Positions 1-6,750 of a stretch of DNA of 64,000 bases are shown here, in pieces. Both the position numbers and the translations under genes were made by a program. Within the stretch, counting starts at the first letter, position 1, and every line of letters begins with the position of its first letter. The notes under the pieces were generated by a model. The model was given only the letters and a program-made list of their open reading frames with translations. It was not told where the DNA came from and did not search any database. Source of the DNA: Acidobacteriota bacterium (GTDB lineage: Bacteria > Acidobacteriota > Blastocatellia > Pyrinomonadales > Pyrinomonadaceae); contig JAFAVK010000069.1 in assembly GCA_019242475.1 (NCBI GenBank), positions 31,554-95,553 on the forward strand, written 5' to 3'.

Positions 1-1303
1 AGACGCCGTAGTCGCCGTGCGGCATAAGGTTGTTGGCGTAGACGAGGCCGACGTGTGACTGGCCCGGGACGGCGTCGAGCAGGAGGGCGGACATGACGCG
101 GCCGCGCACGGTGTTGTGTTCGAGGCGGACGTTCTCGGTGCCGTTCAGGAGCATGAAGGCTTTGGCCTCGCCCCCGTAGGCGCCGAGGTTTTCGACGAGG
201 TTGTCCGTGATCGTGACGCGGCGCATCCTCGTCTGCGTGTCGGTCGGCTCCATCCCGCGCAGGTCGATGCCGTTCGAGACGTTGACGATCCGGTTGCCCG
301 CGAACGTCACGTCCTCGACGACGCTCGCCGGGCCGTACTCGCCGAGCACGTTGAAGATGACGCCCCACCCCACCTGCGAGTCGGGCCAGCTGTTCTCAAG
401 CACGTTGCCCGTGATGGTCACGCGGCGGGCGTTCTTCAACTCAAGCAGGTTCTTCACCAGCCAGACGCCCTTCCACGCGGGCGGCTTGTAGATGTAGTTG
501 TTGCGGATCGTGATGTCTGAGGGGACGAGGCCCGCGATGCCGCTGACGGCCCCGCCGAACATGATGTTGACGCCGGCCGCTTCCAGGTAGTTGTTCTCTA
601 TCGTGAAAGGCCCCGGCCCGTTCCAGCCGCCGAGCGCGTGCGTCTCCTGGTCTTTCGCCTTGATGCCCGAGATGTAACTGTTGGTGACCGAAGTCCAGGC
701 GCTGTTGAGAGTGATGCCCCTCTGGACGGTCGTCTGGTCGTCGCGGGCGCGCACGATCACGCGGTCGAATTCGAAGTGGTGCGGGACGACGTCCAGACTC
801 TTCTGCGAACCGGCCGAGTCGCCGTCGCCGAGCTGAATCAGGTTGTAACCCCACGTGCCGACCGCCGGCCCCTGCGTGAACTCCAGGCACTGGAAGCGCC
901 AGTGGTGCGAGCGGATCGGCGCCGACAGCACCGCCTGGATGTTGGGCGTCGCGAGGCGTGCCATCTGCCCCGCCTGGGCGAGGCCGACGCGGACGCCGGC
1001 CGGCAGTTCCCCGCAGCGCGACGAGCGCACGGTGACGAACGAGTCGCCCGCTTTGACCGGCAGGATGAAGTTGCCGACGAAGACGGCGCCCGCCTCAAGC
1101 ACCACCTCGTCGCCGGGCTGCGCCGCGTTCAATGCTGCCTGCACGTCTCCGCCTGCCGGCACGTTGACGGTCGCGGCGCGGGCGGCGGTGCCGGCGGAGA
1201 TCAGGAGCAGTAAGCAGAAGGCGAGCTTGAGGAGGGGGGAGTGGTTAAAAGTCGGACGGGAAGAAAGGGCATGGCCGTTGACGGCCAGTCTCGGATGGAA
1301 CAC
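1..1303 (-). CDS. right-handed parallel beta-helix protein, partial (C-terminus outside window)
   Basis: Probably an exported carbohydrate-active protein of the pectate-lyase/epimerase fold; substrate unknown. I read it through from a GTG at 1303 (starting MFHPRLAVNG); no ATG exists in this frame. The GTG has an AAGGAG ribosome-binding site at 1312-1317, 8 nt away. A hydrophobic signal-like segment (LLKLAFCLLLLISAG) is followed by the mature start (ATVNVPAGGDVQAALNAAQPG) and then beta-helix rungs rich in N-N and G-N turns, such as NNYIYKPPAWKGVW and ITGNVLENSWPDSQ. It is a clear paralogue of the complete protein encoded at 2010-3593 and shares a 107-bp stretch of identical DNA with it. It has its own promoter and a leader with two riboswitches, unlike its paralogue. 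The reading runs open to base 1, so the last ~120 codons, judged from the paralogue, are missing. The alternative, a shorter start further in, would remove the signal peptide. Confidence 0.85.
   Translation of the reverse strand, partial: MFHPRLAVNGHALSSRPTFNHSPLLKLAFCLLLLISAGTAARAATVNVPAGGDVQAALNAAQPGDEVVLEAGAVFVGNFILPVKAGDSFVTVRSSRCGELPAGVRVGLAQAGQMARLATPNIQAVLSAPIRSHHWRFQCLEFTQGPAVGTWGYNLIQLGDGDSAGSQKSLDVVPHHFEFDRVIVRARDDQTTVQRGITLNSAWTSVTNSYISGIKAKDQETHALGGWNGPGPFTIENNYLEAAGVNIMFGGAVSGIAGLVPSDITIRNNYIYKPPAWKGVWLVKNLLELKNARRVTITGNVLENSWPDSQVGWGVIFNVLGEYGPASVVEDVTFAGNRIVNVSNGIDLRGMEPTDTQTRMRRVTITDNLVENLGAYGGEAKAFMLLNGTENVRLEHNTVRGRVMSALLLDAVPGQSHVGLVYANNLMPHGDYGV
549..655. repeat. 107-bp identical segment shared by the two beta-helix genes (copy 1)
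   Basis: Bases 549-655 match 2836-2942 without a mismatch, while the flanking DNA of the two paralogues differs at many silent and coding positions. This encodes the segment around FTIENNYLEAAGVNIMFGG. Confidence 0.9.
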
Positions 1304-1311
1304 GGCTGGAA

Positions 1312-1317
1312 CTCCTT
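1312..1317 (-). promoter_or_regulatory. ribosome-binding site inside riboswitch 3' end
   Basis: AAGGAG lies 8 nt before the GTG at 1303 and overlaps the conserved 3' segment of the aptamer. TCCTTCG on the minus strand at about 1416-1422 is complementary to CGAAGGA (1313-1319) and could pair with it as an anti-ribosome-binding-site arm. It decides the GTG start of the partial beta-helix gene. Confidence 0.6.
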
Positions 1318-1420
1318 CGGTAACCGGACGATCTCGGCAGCAGACGGCCGAGACTCCTGGCTTTGCGGACCCGCATCGCTGCGGGGGTGCCTTTATCGGT
1401 AGTGCCTACGTCTGTCGAAG
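1312..1420 (-). promoter_or_regulatory. GEMM (cyclic-di-GMP-I type) riboswitch, gene-proximal copy
   Basis: On the minus strand this shows the GEMM core: a 6-bp P1b-like helix CCCGCA/TGCGGG closed by a GCGA (GNRA) tetraloop at 1376-1379, then CCGCAAAGCC (about 1359-1368), a second hairpin (CTCGGC/GCCGAG) and GGTTACCGAAGG at 1314-1325. The distance from helix to CAAAGCC (5 nt) equals that of the Vibrio Vc2 aptamer as I remember it. The base matching Vc2 G20 is G and C92 is C, which favours c-di-GMP over cGAMP. The last conserved bases contain the AAGGAG ribosome-binding site of the beta-helix gene, so ligand binding probably controls translation directly. Confidence 0.85.
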
Positions 1421-1684
1421 GACGCAGAGATGAAAGTGGGAAGCGACTGACGGGCGCCGGGTGGCGCGCGCCCGGGGACGCGTGGGCGCCCCTCGTTACT
1501 GCTTGAAGGGATGAAAAGGTAGGCCCTTGATGTCGTTTGAAGGGGTCGGGAGGTGTGTCGGACGGCCGGGGCCGACGTTGAACGAAAGAGGCGGCGCCCG
1601 CGCTTGGTGGCGGCCCGCGCCCCGGACTAATGCCGGGGCACGACGCGTCGGACGCGTCGCGTGTCGAGCCGTGACCTTTCTCCG
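1421..1684 (-). other. spacer between tandem riboswitches, no gene seen
   Basis: About 260 nt separate the two aptamers. It contains a hairpin CCCCGG/CCGGGG (about 1620-1640) without a following U-tract, so not a convincing terminator. An open frame covers the region (1245-1748) but its low-complexity Ser/Arg/Pro-rich product and the riboswitches inside it argue that it is not translated. Confidence 0.5.
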
Positions 1685-1790
1685 ATAGCCTTCGGCAGCC
1701 AGACAATCTCTCGCGCCGCGCCGATAGGGCTAAGGCGGAGAGACTCACGGCTTTGTGCCCCCGCCTTACGGCAGGTTTACCTTTTCGTGT
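1685..1790 (-). promoter_or_regulatory. GEMM (cyclic-di-GMP-I type) riboswitch, promoter-proximal copy
   Basis: The minus strand reads GGTAAACC, then a 6-bp helix CCTGCC/GGCGGG closed by a GTAA (GNRA) tetraloop at 1766-1769, then GGCACAAAGCC (1749-1759), a long second hairpin beginning TCTC/GAGA, and GGCTGCCGAAGG (1689-1700). All GEMM landmarks occur with canonical spacing. The base at the Vc2 G20 position is again G, so c-di-GMP is the likelier ligand, although the 3' CTGCCGA resembles cGAMP-binding members. It comes first on the transcript, about 260 nt before the second aptamer. Confidence 0.85.
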
Positions 1791-1844
1791 GCAATCGTCG
1801 GATTCCCAAAGAACTTCGCCGCTGTCGTGGCGGCGGCCTCAATC

Positions 1845-1873
1845 ATTAAACAGCTTCGCCCGACGTTTGTCAA
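1845..1873 (-). promoter_or_regulatory. sigma70-like promoter of the riboswitch leader
   Basis: TTGACA (1868-1873) and TTTAAT (1845-1850) on the minus strand are separated by exactly 17 bp. Transcription would begin near 1838, giving a leader of about 535 nt to the GTG at 1303. It is the best promoter match I found in the window. Confidence 0.75.
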
Positions 1874-1980
1874 ATACTTTGTTGAGTGTTTAACCAAATC
1901 CTCGATTACTCTGATAAACCCTTGTCATGCCACAATTTACCTTCTGCCCCGCCAGCCGGATCGCGCCCGGCACGATCAAC

Positions 1981-2001
1981 CTCGAACAGGTGACGTTCGA
2001 G
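1981..2001 (-). terminator. hairpin just after the upstream beta-helix stop
   Basis: CTCGAAC and GTTCGAG form a 7-bp stem with a 7-nt loop, starting within ten bases of the stop codon at 2010. No U-tract follows, so it may act as an mRNA end stabiliser rather than an intrinsic terminator. The remaining bases between 1874 and 1980 are AT-richer and hold nothing I recognise. Confidence 0.35.
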
Positions 2002-2009
2002 CGCGTCGC

Positions 2010-3593
2010 CTAGGCGCCGCCCCCGAACCATGCGGTGGCCGCCTCAAGCCCGTCGAAGTCGCAGCCCGGGTCGCGCCCGTCCGTCCCGCGCCCCTTGAAG
2101 CGCGGGTCTCTGACGCGGTAGTTGCCGCGCGCCGCGTCGGCGAAGAATTCCGGGCCGAAGGCCGGCGGGTAGAGGTTGCGCGCGGGGTAGCGGTTGGCGT
2201 CGGCCCCGGCGACGACGTTGCCGGCGAACTCCCAGCGCCGGCAGAACTGTTCGAGGGCGGCCGTGCCCTGCGCCCCGCCGTTGGCGAAGACGCCGTAGGT
2301 GCCGTGCGGGCCGAGGTTGTTGACGAACGCGAAGCCCTCGTGCCGGAACGCGCCGACCGCGTCGAGCAGCAGGAGGGACGCGACGCGCCCCGCGACGGTG
2401 TTGTGCTCGATGCGGACGTTCTCGGTGCCGTTCAGGAGTTGGAAGACCTTGCCCTCGCCGCCGTAGGCGCCTACGTCATCGACGAGGTTGTCGGCGACGC
2501 GAACGCGGCGCACCCTCACCGCCGCGTCGGTCGGCTCCATGCCGCGGAGGTTGACGCCGTTCGCTGTGTGGCGCAGCACGTTGCGCGTGAACTCCACGTC
2601 CTCGACGGCGCTCGCCGGGCCGTACTCGCCGAGCACGTTGAAGATGACGCCCCAACCGGTCTGCGAGTCGGGCCAACTGTTCTCCAAAACATTCCCAGTG
2701 ATCGTGACGCGCCGCGCGCTCTTGAGTTCGAGCAGGTTCTTCGCCTGCCACACCCCTTTCCAGGCCGGGGGCTTGTAGATGTAATTGTTCTTAATCGTGA
2801 TGTCCGAGGGAACTAAATCCGGGATGGCGGCCGTCGCCCCGCCGAACATGATGTTGACGCCGGCCGCTTCCAGGTAGTTGTTCTCTATCGTGAAAGGCCC
2901 CGGCCCGTTCCAGCCGCCGAGCGCGTGCGTCTCCTGGTCTTTGGCCTTGACGCCCGAGATGTAGCTGTTAGTGACCTCCGTCTGCGCGCTGTTGAGGGCG
3001 ACGCCGCGTTTGAGCGTCGTCGAGTCGTCGAAGGCGTGGAGGTAGCAGCGGTCTATGGTGAGCTGGCGCGGGGCTTCGGCCGCGGTGTCCTGCGGGCCGC
3101 GCGCGTCGCCGTCGCCGAGTTGAATCAGGTCGAAGGTGTTGAAGCGGCCGGACTGCGTGACCTCCAGGCCGACGAGCCGCCAGTGGTGCGAGTTCGGAGG
3201 GGCGAGGAAGGCCGGGCCGGAGTTCGGCGTGGCGACGCGGGCCATCCGCGCGGCGTCGGCCGGCGTGACGCGCCGCCCCGCGGCCAGCTCGCCCGCGCGC
3301 GACGAGCGCACGGTGACGAACGACTCGCCCGGCTTGACCGGCAGGACGAAGTTGCCGACGAAGGCGGCGCCGGCTTCGAGCACCACCTCGTCGCCCGGGC
3401 GCGCGGCGTCCAACGCGCGCTGCAAGTTGTCGCCCGCCTTGACCGTGATGGTCTGAGCGCCCGACGGCGCGGCGGCGCGCCGCGGCCGAGACGCCTGGCG
3501 CTGCGCGAACGCATAGCCCAGATAGAGCACGGGCAGCGCCGCCAGCGCCAGCAACGCCGCCGCCTTCCTGTTCACACGCCGCTTCAAAGCCAC
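2010..3593 (-). CDS. right-handed parallel beta-helix repeat protein
   Basis: 527 aa, probably exported or membrane-anchored: a basic N-terminus (MALKRRVNRK) precedes a hydrophobic segment at about residues 11-30, followed by an Arg/Ala-rich linker. From about residue 48 the protein shows the start of a beta-helix (TITVKAGDNLQRALDAARPG) and many rungs with N-N and G-N turns (ENNYLEAAGVNIMFGG, IKNNYIYKPPAWKGVW). The family includes pectate lyases and alginate epimerases; a role in trimming or modifying the secreted polysaccharide is inferred from the fold and the locus. It is the last gene of the long operon, 4 nt after the glycosyltransferase at 3598-4893, and a paralogue of the partial gene at 1-1303. 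No catalytic residues can be assigned with certainty. Confidence 0.85.
   Translation of the reverse strand: MALKRRVNRKAAALLALAALPVLYLGYAFAQRQASRPRRAAAPSGAQTITVKAGDNLQRALDAARPGDEVVLEAGAAFVGNFVLPVKPGESFVTVRSSRAGELAAGRRVTPADAARMARVATPNSGPAFLAPPNSHHWRLVGLEVTQSGRFNTFDLIQLGDGDARGPQDTAAEAPRQLTIDRCYLHAFDDSTTLKRGVALNSAQTEVTNSYISGVKAKDQETHALGGWNGPGPFTIENNYLEAAGVNIMFGGATAAIPDLVPSDITIKNNYIYKPPAWKGVWQAKNLLELKSARRVTITGNVLENSWPDSQTGWGVIFNVLGEYGPASAVEDVEFTRNVLRHTANGVNLRGMEPTDAAVRVRRVRVADNLVDDVGAYGGEGKVFQLLNGTENVRIEHNTVAGRVASLLLLDAVGAFRHEGFAFVNNLGPHGTYGVFANGGAQGTAALEQFCRRWEFAGNVVAGADANRYPARNLYPPAFGPEFFADAARGNYRVRDPRFKGRGTDGRDPGCDFDGLEAATAWFGGGA
2836..2942. repeat. 107-bp identical segment shared by the two beta-helix genes (copy 2)
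   Basis: Partner of 549-655, in the same orientation and 2287 bp away. Identity ends abruptly at both sides (mismatches at 548/2835 and 656/2943), as expected of a recent gene-conversion tract. Confidence 0.9.
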
Positions 3594-3597
3594 GCCC

Positions 3598-4893
3598 TCA
3601 CCTCAACACCTCGCGCAGAATCCCCGCGAACTTCTCGGCGACGGCCGGGGCCTCGAAGTCGCGCCGCGCGGCGGCGTTGCCCCAGGCCGCCGGGCCTCTG
3701 TCGTCCCGCAGGAAGGCGAGGAAGCTCTTGAGCGTTTCGGCAACGCCGGCCGCGTCCGAAGGGTCGGCGACCCAGCCGCCCAGCCGGCGGATGAGCGAGG
3801 CGGCCGTCCCACGCGGGGTGATGCCGAAGACGGGGCGCGCGGCGCCGACGTAGTCGATGAGCTTCGAAGGGAGGAAGACGCTCAGGTCGGCCGGCGCGTC
3901 GATGACGAGCAGGCCGTCCGCCTCGCGCATCAGCCGCAGGCTTTCGAGGTACTTGACCGGGGGTCTTGAGACGACCAACCCCGCGGGCAGCGCGGCGAGC
4001 CCTGCCTCTTCGAGCTGCCTCTCGTCCTTCGCCCCGACCAGCTCGAAGCGCACGCCCGCGACGCTCGCGGGCTCGGCGTCGAGCAGGCGGCGCAGCGCCT
4101 CGAAGAGCGGGGCCGGCGAGCGCACCCCGTAGAAGTCGCCGACGTAGCGCACGACGAGCGTCGTCCCGCCGCGCGCCACGGCCGGGTCGAACAGTTCGGG
4201 CTCGAAGGCGTGCTCAAGTACGCGCGCCTTTTCCGACAGCCAGCGCCCCTGCTTGGAGGCGACCAGTTCGACCGTCTCGTCGGAGGTGAAGATGAGGCGG
4301 TCGGCCTCGCGCAGCACGCGCCCTTCGAGCGCGCGGTTGATTCGGCGGGTCAGGCGGTCGTAAGGGAGGAACGGGTTGTCCACCCAGGGGTCGCTGAAGT
4401 GTGCGACCCAGGGCACGCCCAGCCGCCGCTTGAGCGCGAGCCCGATGAGGTGGTCGCTCATCGGCGAGCCGAAGGTGGCGAGCACGTCCGGCCTGTAATC
4501 AACCTCGCCCAAAAACTTTTCGACGGCCGAGCGCACGGCCCGCTTCCAAGGGCCGAACTGGTCGGGCGACTTGTCCACGAGCGGCAGGTCGAAGCGGTAG
4601 GCGACGCGGGTCAGGAGGTTTCGCGGCGCGGAGCGCACGAAGGGCACGCGCAGGCAGCGCGCGAGCGGGGCCTCGGCCTCGCTGACGAGCGTCGGGTCGA
4701 TGCGGTCTTTGTCGTCGAAGTCGGCGCAGACGAGGGTCGTCCTGACCTTCAGGTGCTTGAGGAGGCGCGCCACCTGCACGGCGCGCGGCGAGGCGGCGGG
4801 CGGGTAGGCGAACGAGACGGCGAGCAGCTCGCGCGCCGCGAGGTCGTCTTCGACCGCGACACTCTCATCCGCCCTCTCGTTCAACTCAATCAC
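3598..4893 (-). CDS. glycosyltransferase, GT4-like (GT-B fold)
   Basis: 431 aa. The N-terminal domain has LLAVSFAYPPAASPRAVQVA, the usual opening of GT4-like enzymes acting on lipid-linked sugars, and HFSDPWVDNPF near the middle. The C-terminal domain has VRYVGDFYG and PSKLIDYVGAARPVFG, the nucleotide-sugar-binding side. It would act in the cytoplasm or at the inner membrane face; donor and acceptor cannot be told. The start overlaps the end of the upstream gene (4886-6097) by 8 bp, indicating translational coupling. The beta-helix gene begins 4 nt downstream. Confidence 0.88.
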   Translation of the reverse strand: MIELNERADESVAVEDDLAARELLAVSFAYPPAASPRAVQVARLLKHLKVRTTLVCADFDDKDRIDPTLVSEAEAPLARCLRVPFVRSAPRNLLTRVAYRFDLPLVDKSPDQFGPWKRAVRSAVEKFLGEVDYRPDVLATFGSPMSDHLIGLALKRRLGVPWVAHFSDPWVDNPFLPYDRLTRRINRALEGRVLREADRLIFTSDETVELVASKQGRWLSEKARVLEHAFEPELFDPAVARGGTTLVVRYVGDFYGVRSPAPLFEALRRLLDAEPASVAGVRFELVGAKDERQLEEAGLAALPAGLVVSRPPVKYLESLRLMREADGLLVIDAPADLSVFLPSKLIDYVGAARPVFGITPRGTAASLIRRLGGWVADPSDAAGVAETLKSFLAFLRDDRGPAAWGNAAARRDFEAPAVAEKFAGILREVLR

Positions 4894-6097
4894 GAATCCC
4901 CTCGCCCACTCGGACGGGCTCGGCCAAGGTCGCGGCGCGCTCCGACATGATCGTGCGCAGGCGGTAGTCGCGGTACTGGTGCGGGTCGCCGCCGAGCCCG
5001 TCCACCGCGGCCATGCTGATGTTGAAGGCTTCGCGCGCGCTCGCGAAGTGGATGCGGTAGCGACCCGTCCGCGCCGACTCTTCGAGTGCCTCCGACCAGA
5101 AGCGGCGCGCGCCCTCGCCGATACAGGCGCCCTGGTCGTGCGTGAAGAAGCCGTGGCAGTAGAGCTTGACGAAGACCCACTCGGGGCGGCCGCGCACCGC
5201 GACGCGCGCCGACGCCCAGCGTTCGAGCCGCGCGAAGTCGTTCAAGTAGTTGGCGGCGAGCGCGCCGTCGTCCGTGCGCGGCACGGGGAGGCCCTTCACA
5301 CGCCGCGTCCAGTTGAAGACGAGCGGCCCGGTGAAGATGACGGGGAGTTGCGGCCGCCGGCCGACTCTTAAAGAAGGCCCCGTGCGGTGCGGTACCGCTT
5401 CATCGAGCGGGCGGCCGCACTCGTAGACGGCGTTGATGCGCGGCACCTGCGGCTCAAGCGGGACGGCCGGCAGAGTCATGTCGGCGTAGCAGCCCGTCTC
5501 GGCCAGCACGCGCATCTCGGTGTCCACGCCGCAGAAGCGCCCGCCCGAAGAGTTGGCGAGCGCGAGGTTGCCGTGGACGAAGGCGTACTTCGGCTGCGCG
5601 TCCCCCTCTTCCTTCGAAAGACACTTGTGCTCCTCGGCCAGGAGGTCGCGGAACTCGACGAGCGCGCGCCGCAGGTTCGCCTCCGTGTCGGGCGCCTCGA
5701 CGCCGTGGTGCAGGTGAATCTCGACCTCGCCGAAGCCCTCGCGTTGCAGCGCGGCCATCGTGTCGAGGATGGGCGCGTGGTACTGCTCGCCCGGGTAGAA
5801 GTTCGTATGGCGGAAGGGCGTGCCGTCCACGTCGCGGACGGCCTCGCCGGTCGCGCGCGCCACCTCGCACCAGCGTTCGAGACGGCGCCGCTGCTCGTCC
5901 AAGGGCAGCAGGCCGCCGCGCTCGCTCCACGAAGGCTCGAAGTGGTTGGCGACGACGACGACGAGGTGCAAGGGCGCGCCGCCCTCGAACGCCCGGCGCG
6001 CTGTCGCGCCCGCGCGCCAGAAGGGGTAGCGCGCCAGCCACGGCAGCGACCACGAAAGTTTCTTGACTAGTCCCGCGTCATGCTCGCTCATCTTCAC
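4886..6097 (-). CDS. uncharacterised EPS-locus protein, possibly polysaccharide-deacetylase-like
   Basis: 403 aa, no signal peptide seen. I do not recognise a named family. Conserved-looking motifs include VVANHFEPSW (about residues 47-56), NFYPGEQYHAP, VEIHLHHGVEAPD and FVHGNLALANS, then KLYCHGFFTHDQGA toward the C-terminus. The His/Asp-rich motifs and the order of elements recall NodB-type metal-dependent deacetylases with a TIM-barrel, but the TFDDG signature is absent. It lies between a YdcF-like gene (22 nt upstream) and a glycosyltransferase (8-bp overlap), so it most likely modifies the polysaccharide or an intermediate. Confidence is high for a real gene, low for function. Confidence 0.75.
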   Translation of the reverse strand: MKMSEHDAGLVKKLSWSLPWLARYPFWRAGATARRAFEGGAPLHLVVVVANHFEPSWSERGGLLPLDEQRRRLERWCEVARATGEAVRDVDGTPFRHTNFYPGEQYHAPILDTMAALQREGFGEVEIHLHHGVEAPDTEANLRRALVEFRDLLAEEHKCLSKEEGDAQPKYAFVHGNLALANSSGGRFCGVDTEMRVLAETGCYADMTLPAVPLEPQVPRINAVYECGRPLDEAVPHRTGPSLRVGRRPQLPVIFTGPLVFNWTRRVKGLPVPRTDDGALAANYLNDFARLERWASARVAVRGRPEWVFVKLYCHGFFTHDQGACIGEGARRFWSEALEESARTGRYRIHFASAREAFNISMAAVDGLGGDPHQYRDYRLRTIMSERAATLAEPVRVGEGIRD

Positions 6098-6119
6098 GCC
6101 GCCCGCCGAGGCCGAGGCC

Positions 6120-6746
6120 CTAGCGGTACTCCCAGTAATAGTAAACCAGTTTCGGGTACTCCAGCGCCACGTGCCGCCAGCCGCGCCGCGAGAGCCACCA
6201 GCCCCAGGGCGACGGCGCGTCCGCCTCGGCCGGCTCGACGCCGACCTCGACGCCGCTGCCGCGGAAGGTGCGCCGCATCGTCCACAGCGCGCGCCGCGTG
6301 TGGTAGGGCGAGGTCACGAAGAGGAGGGAGCGCGCGCCGTCCCGCTCGGCGTAGGCGCGCGCGGCGACCGCCTCGTCGTGCGTGCTCGTCACCTGGCCGG
6401 GCAGCACCTCGACGCTCCCTGCGGGGACGCCGTCGCGCACAAGCTCCTCGCGCGCGCGCTCGACGAAGAGCGGGTTCGTCTGCCGCGCCTCAGACCAGGG
6501 GCCGCGCTGGCCGTCGTCGGTCAGCAGGACGCGCGGCGCGCGCCCCTCGCGGTAGAGTTCGGCCGCCCGCCGCGCGCGCTCGGCGTAGGCGCTCGACCCG
6601 CTCAGCACGACCAGCGCGTCGGCCCTCTCCACCCCCGCCCTCACCACGAGCGCCGACGCGGCCGCCCACGCCACGAAAGGCCACAGGACGATGAGCACGA
6701 CGAAGACGCGGGACAAGAATTTGAAATTTGAAATTTGAAATTTCAA
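6120..6746 (-). CDS. YdcF/SanA-like DUF218 membrane protein
   Basis: About 208 aa from a TTG at 6746 whose last bases overlap the stop of the upstream glycosyltransferase (TTGA). One N-terminal membrane segment (VFVVLIVLWPFVAWAAASAL) is followed by the DUF218 core: ADALVVLSGSSAYAERA, RVLLTDDGQRG, STHDEAVAARAYA and LLFVTSPYHTRRALWTMRR. The family includes ElyC and SanA, envelope proteins linked to lipid-carrier and surface-polymer metabolism; the biochemical activity is not settled. The first ten codons (LKFQISNFKF) are written by a tandem AAATTTG heptamer repeat, so the exact start is uncertain; a TTG at about 6716 is an alternative. No good ribosome-binding site is visible, which supports coupling to the previous gene. 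Confidence 0.8.
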   Translation of the reverse strand: MKFQISNFKFLSRVFVVLIVLWPFVAWAAASALVVRAGVERADALVVLSGSSAYAERARRAAELYREGRAPRVLLTDDGQRGPWSEARQTNPLFVERAREELVRDGVPAGSVEVLPGQVTSTHDEAVAARAYAERDGARSLLFVTSPYHTRRALWTMRRTFRGSGVEVGVEPAEADAPSPWGWWLSRRGWRHVALEYPKLVYYYWEYR

Positions 6747-6750
6747 ATCT
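6717..6750. repeat. AAATTTG heptamer repeat palindrome
   Basis: Four near-perfect 7-bp units (AATTTGA-type) then an inverted half, giving a palindromic stretch centred near 6740. It spans the stop codon of the glycosyltransferase at 6743 and the first codons of the YdcF-like gene. A short relic, ATTTGAAATTTC on the minus strand, recurs at 60178-60190, again exactly at a glycosyltransferase stop (ATT TGA). Confidence 0.8.

Noticed and set aside
1245..1748. 167-codon minus-strand open frame in the leader
   Set aside because: Low-complexity Ser/Arg/Pro product in another frame than the beta-helix gene, and it covers both riboswitch cores.
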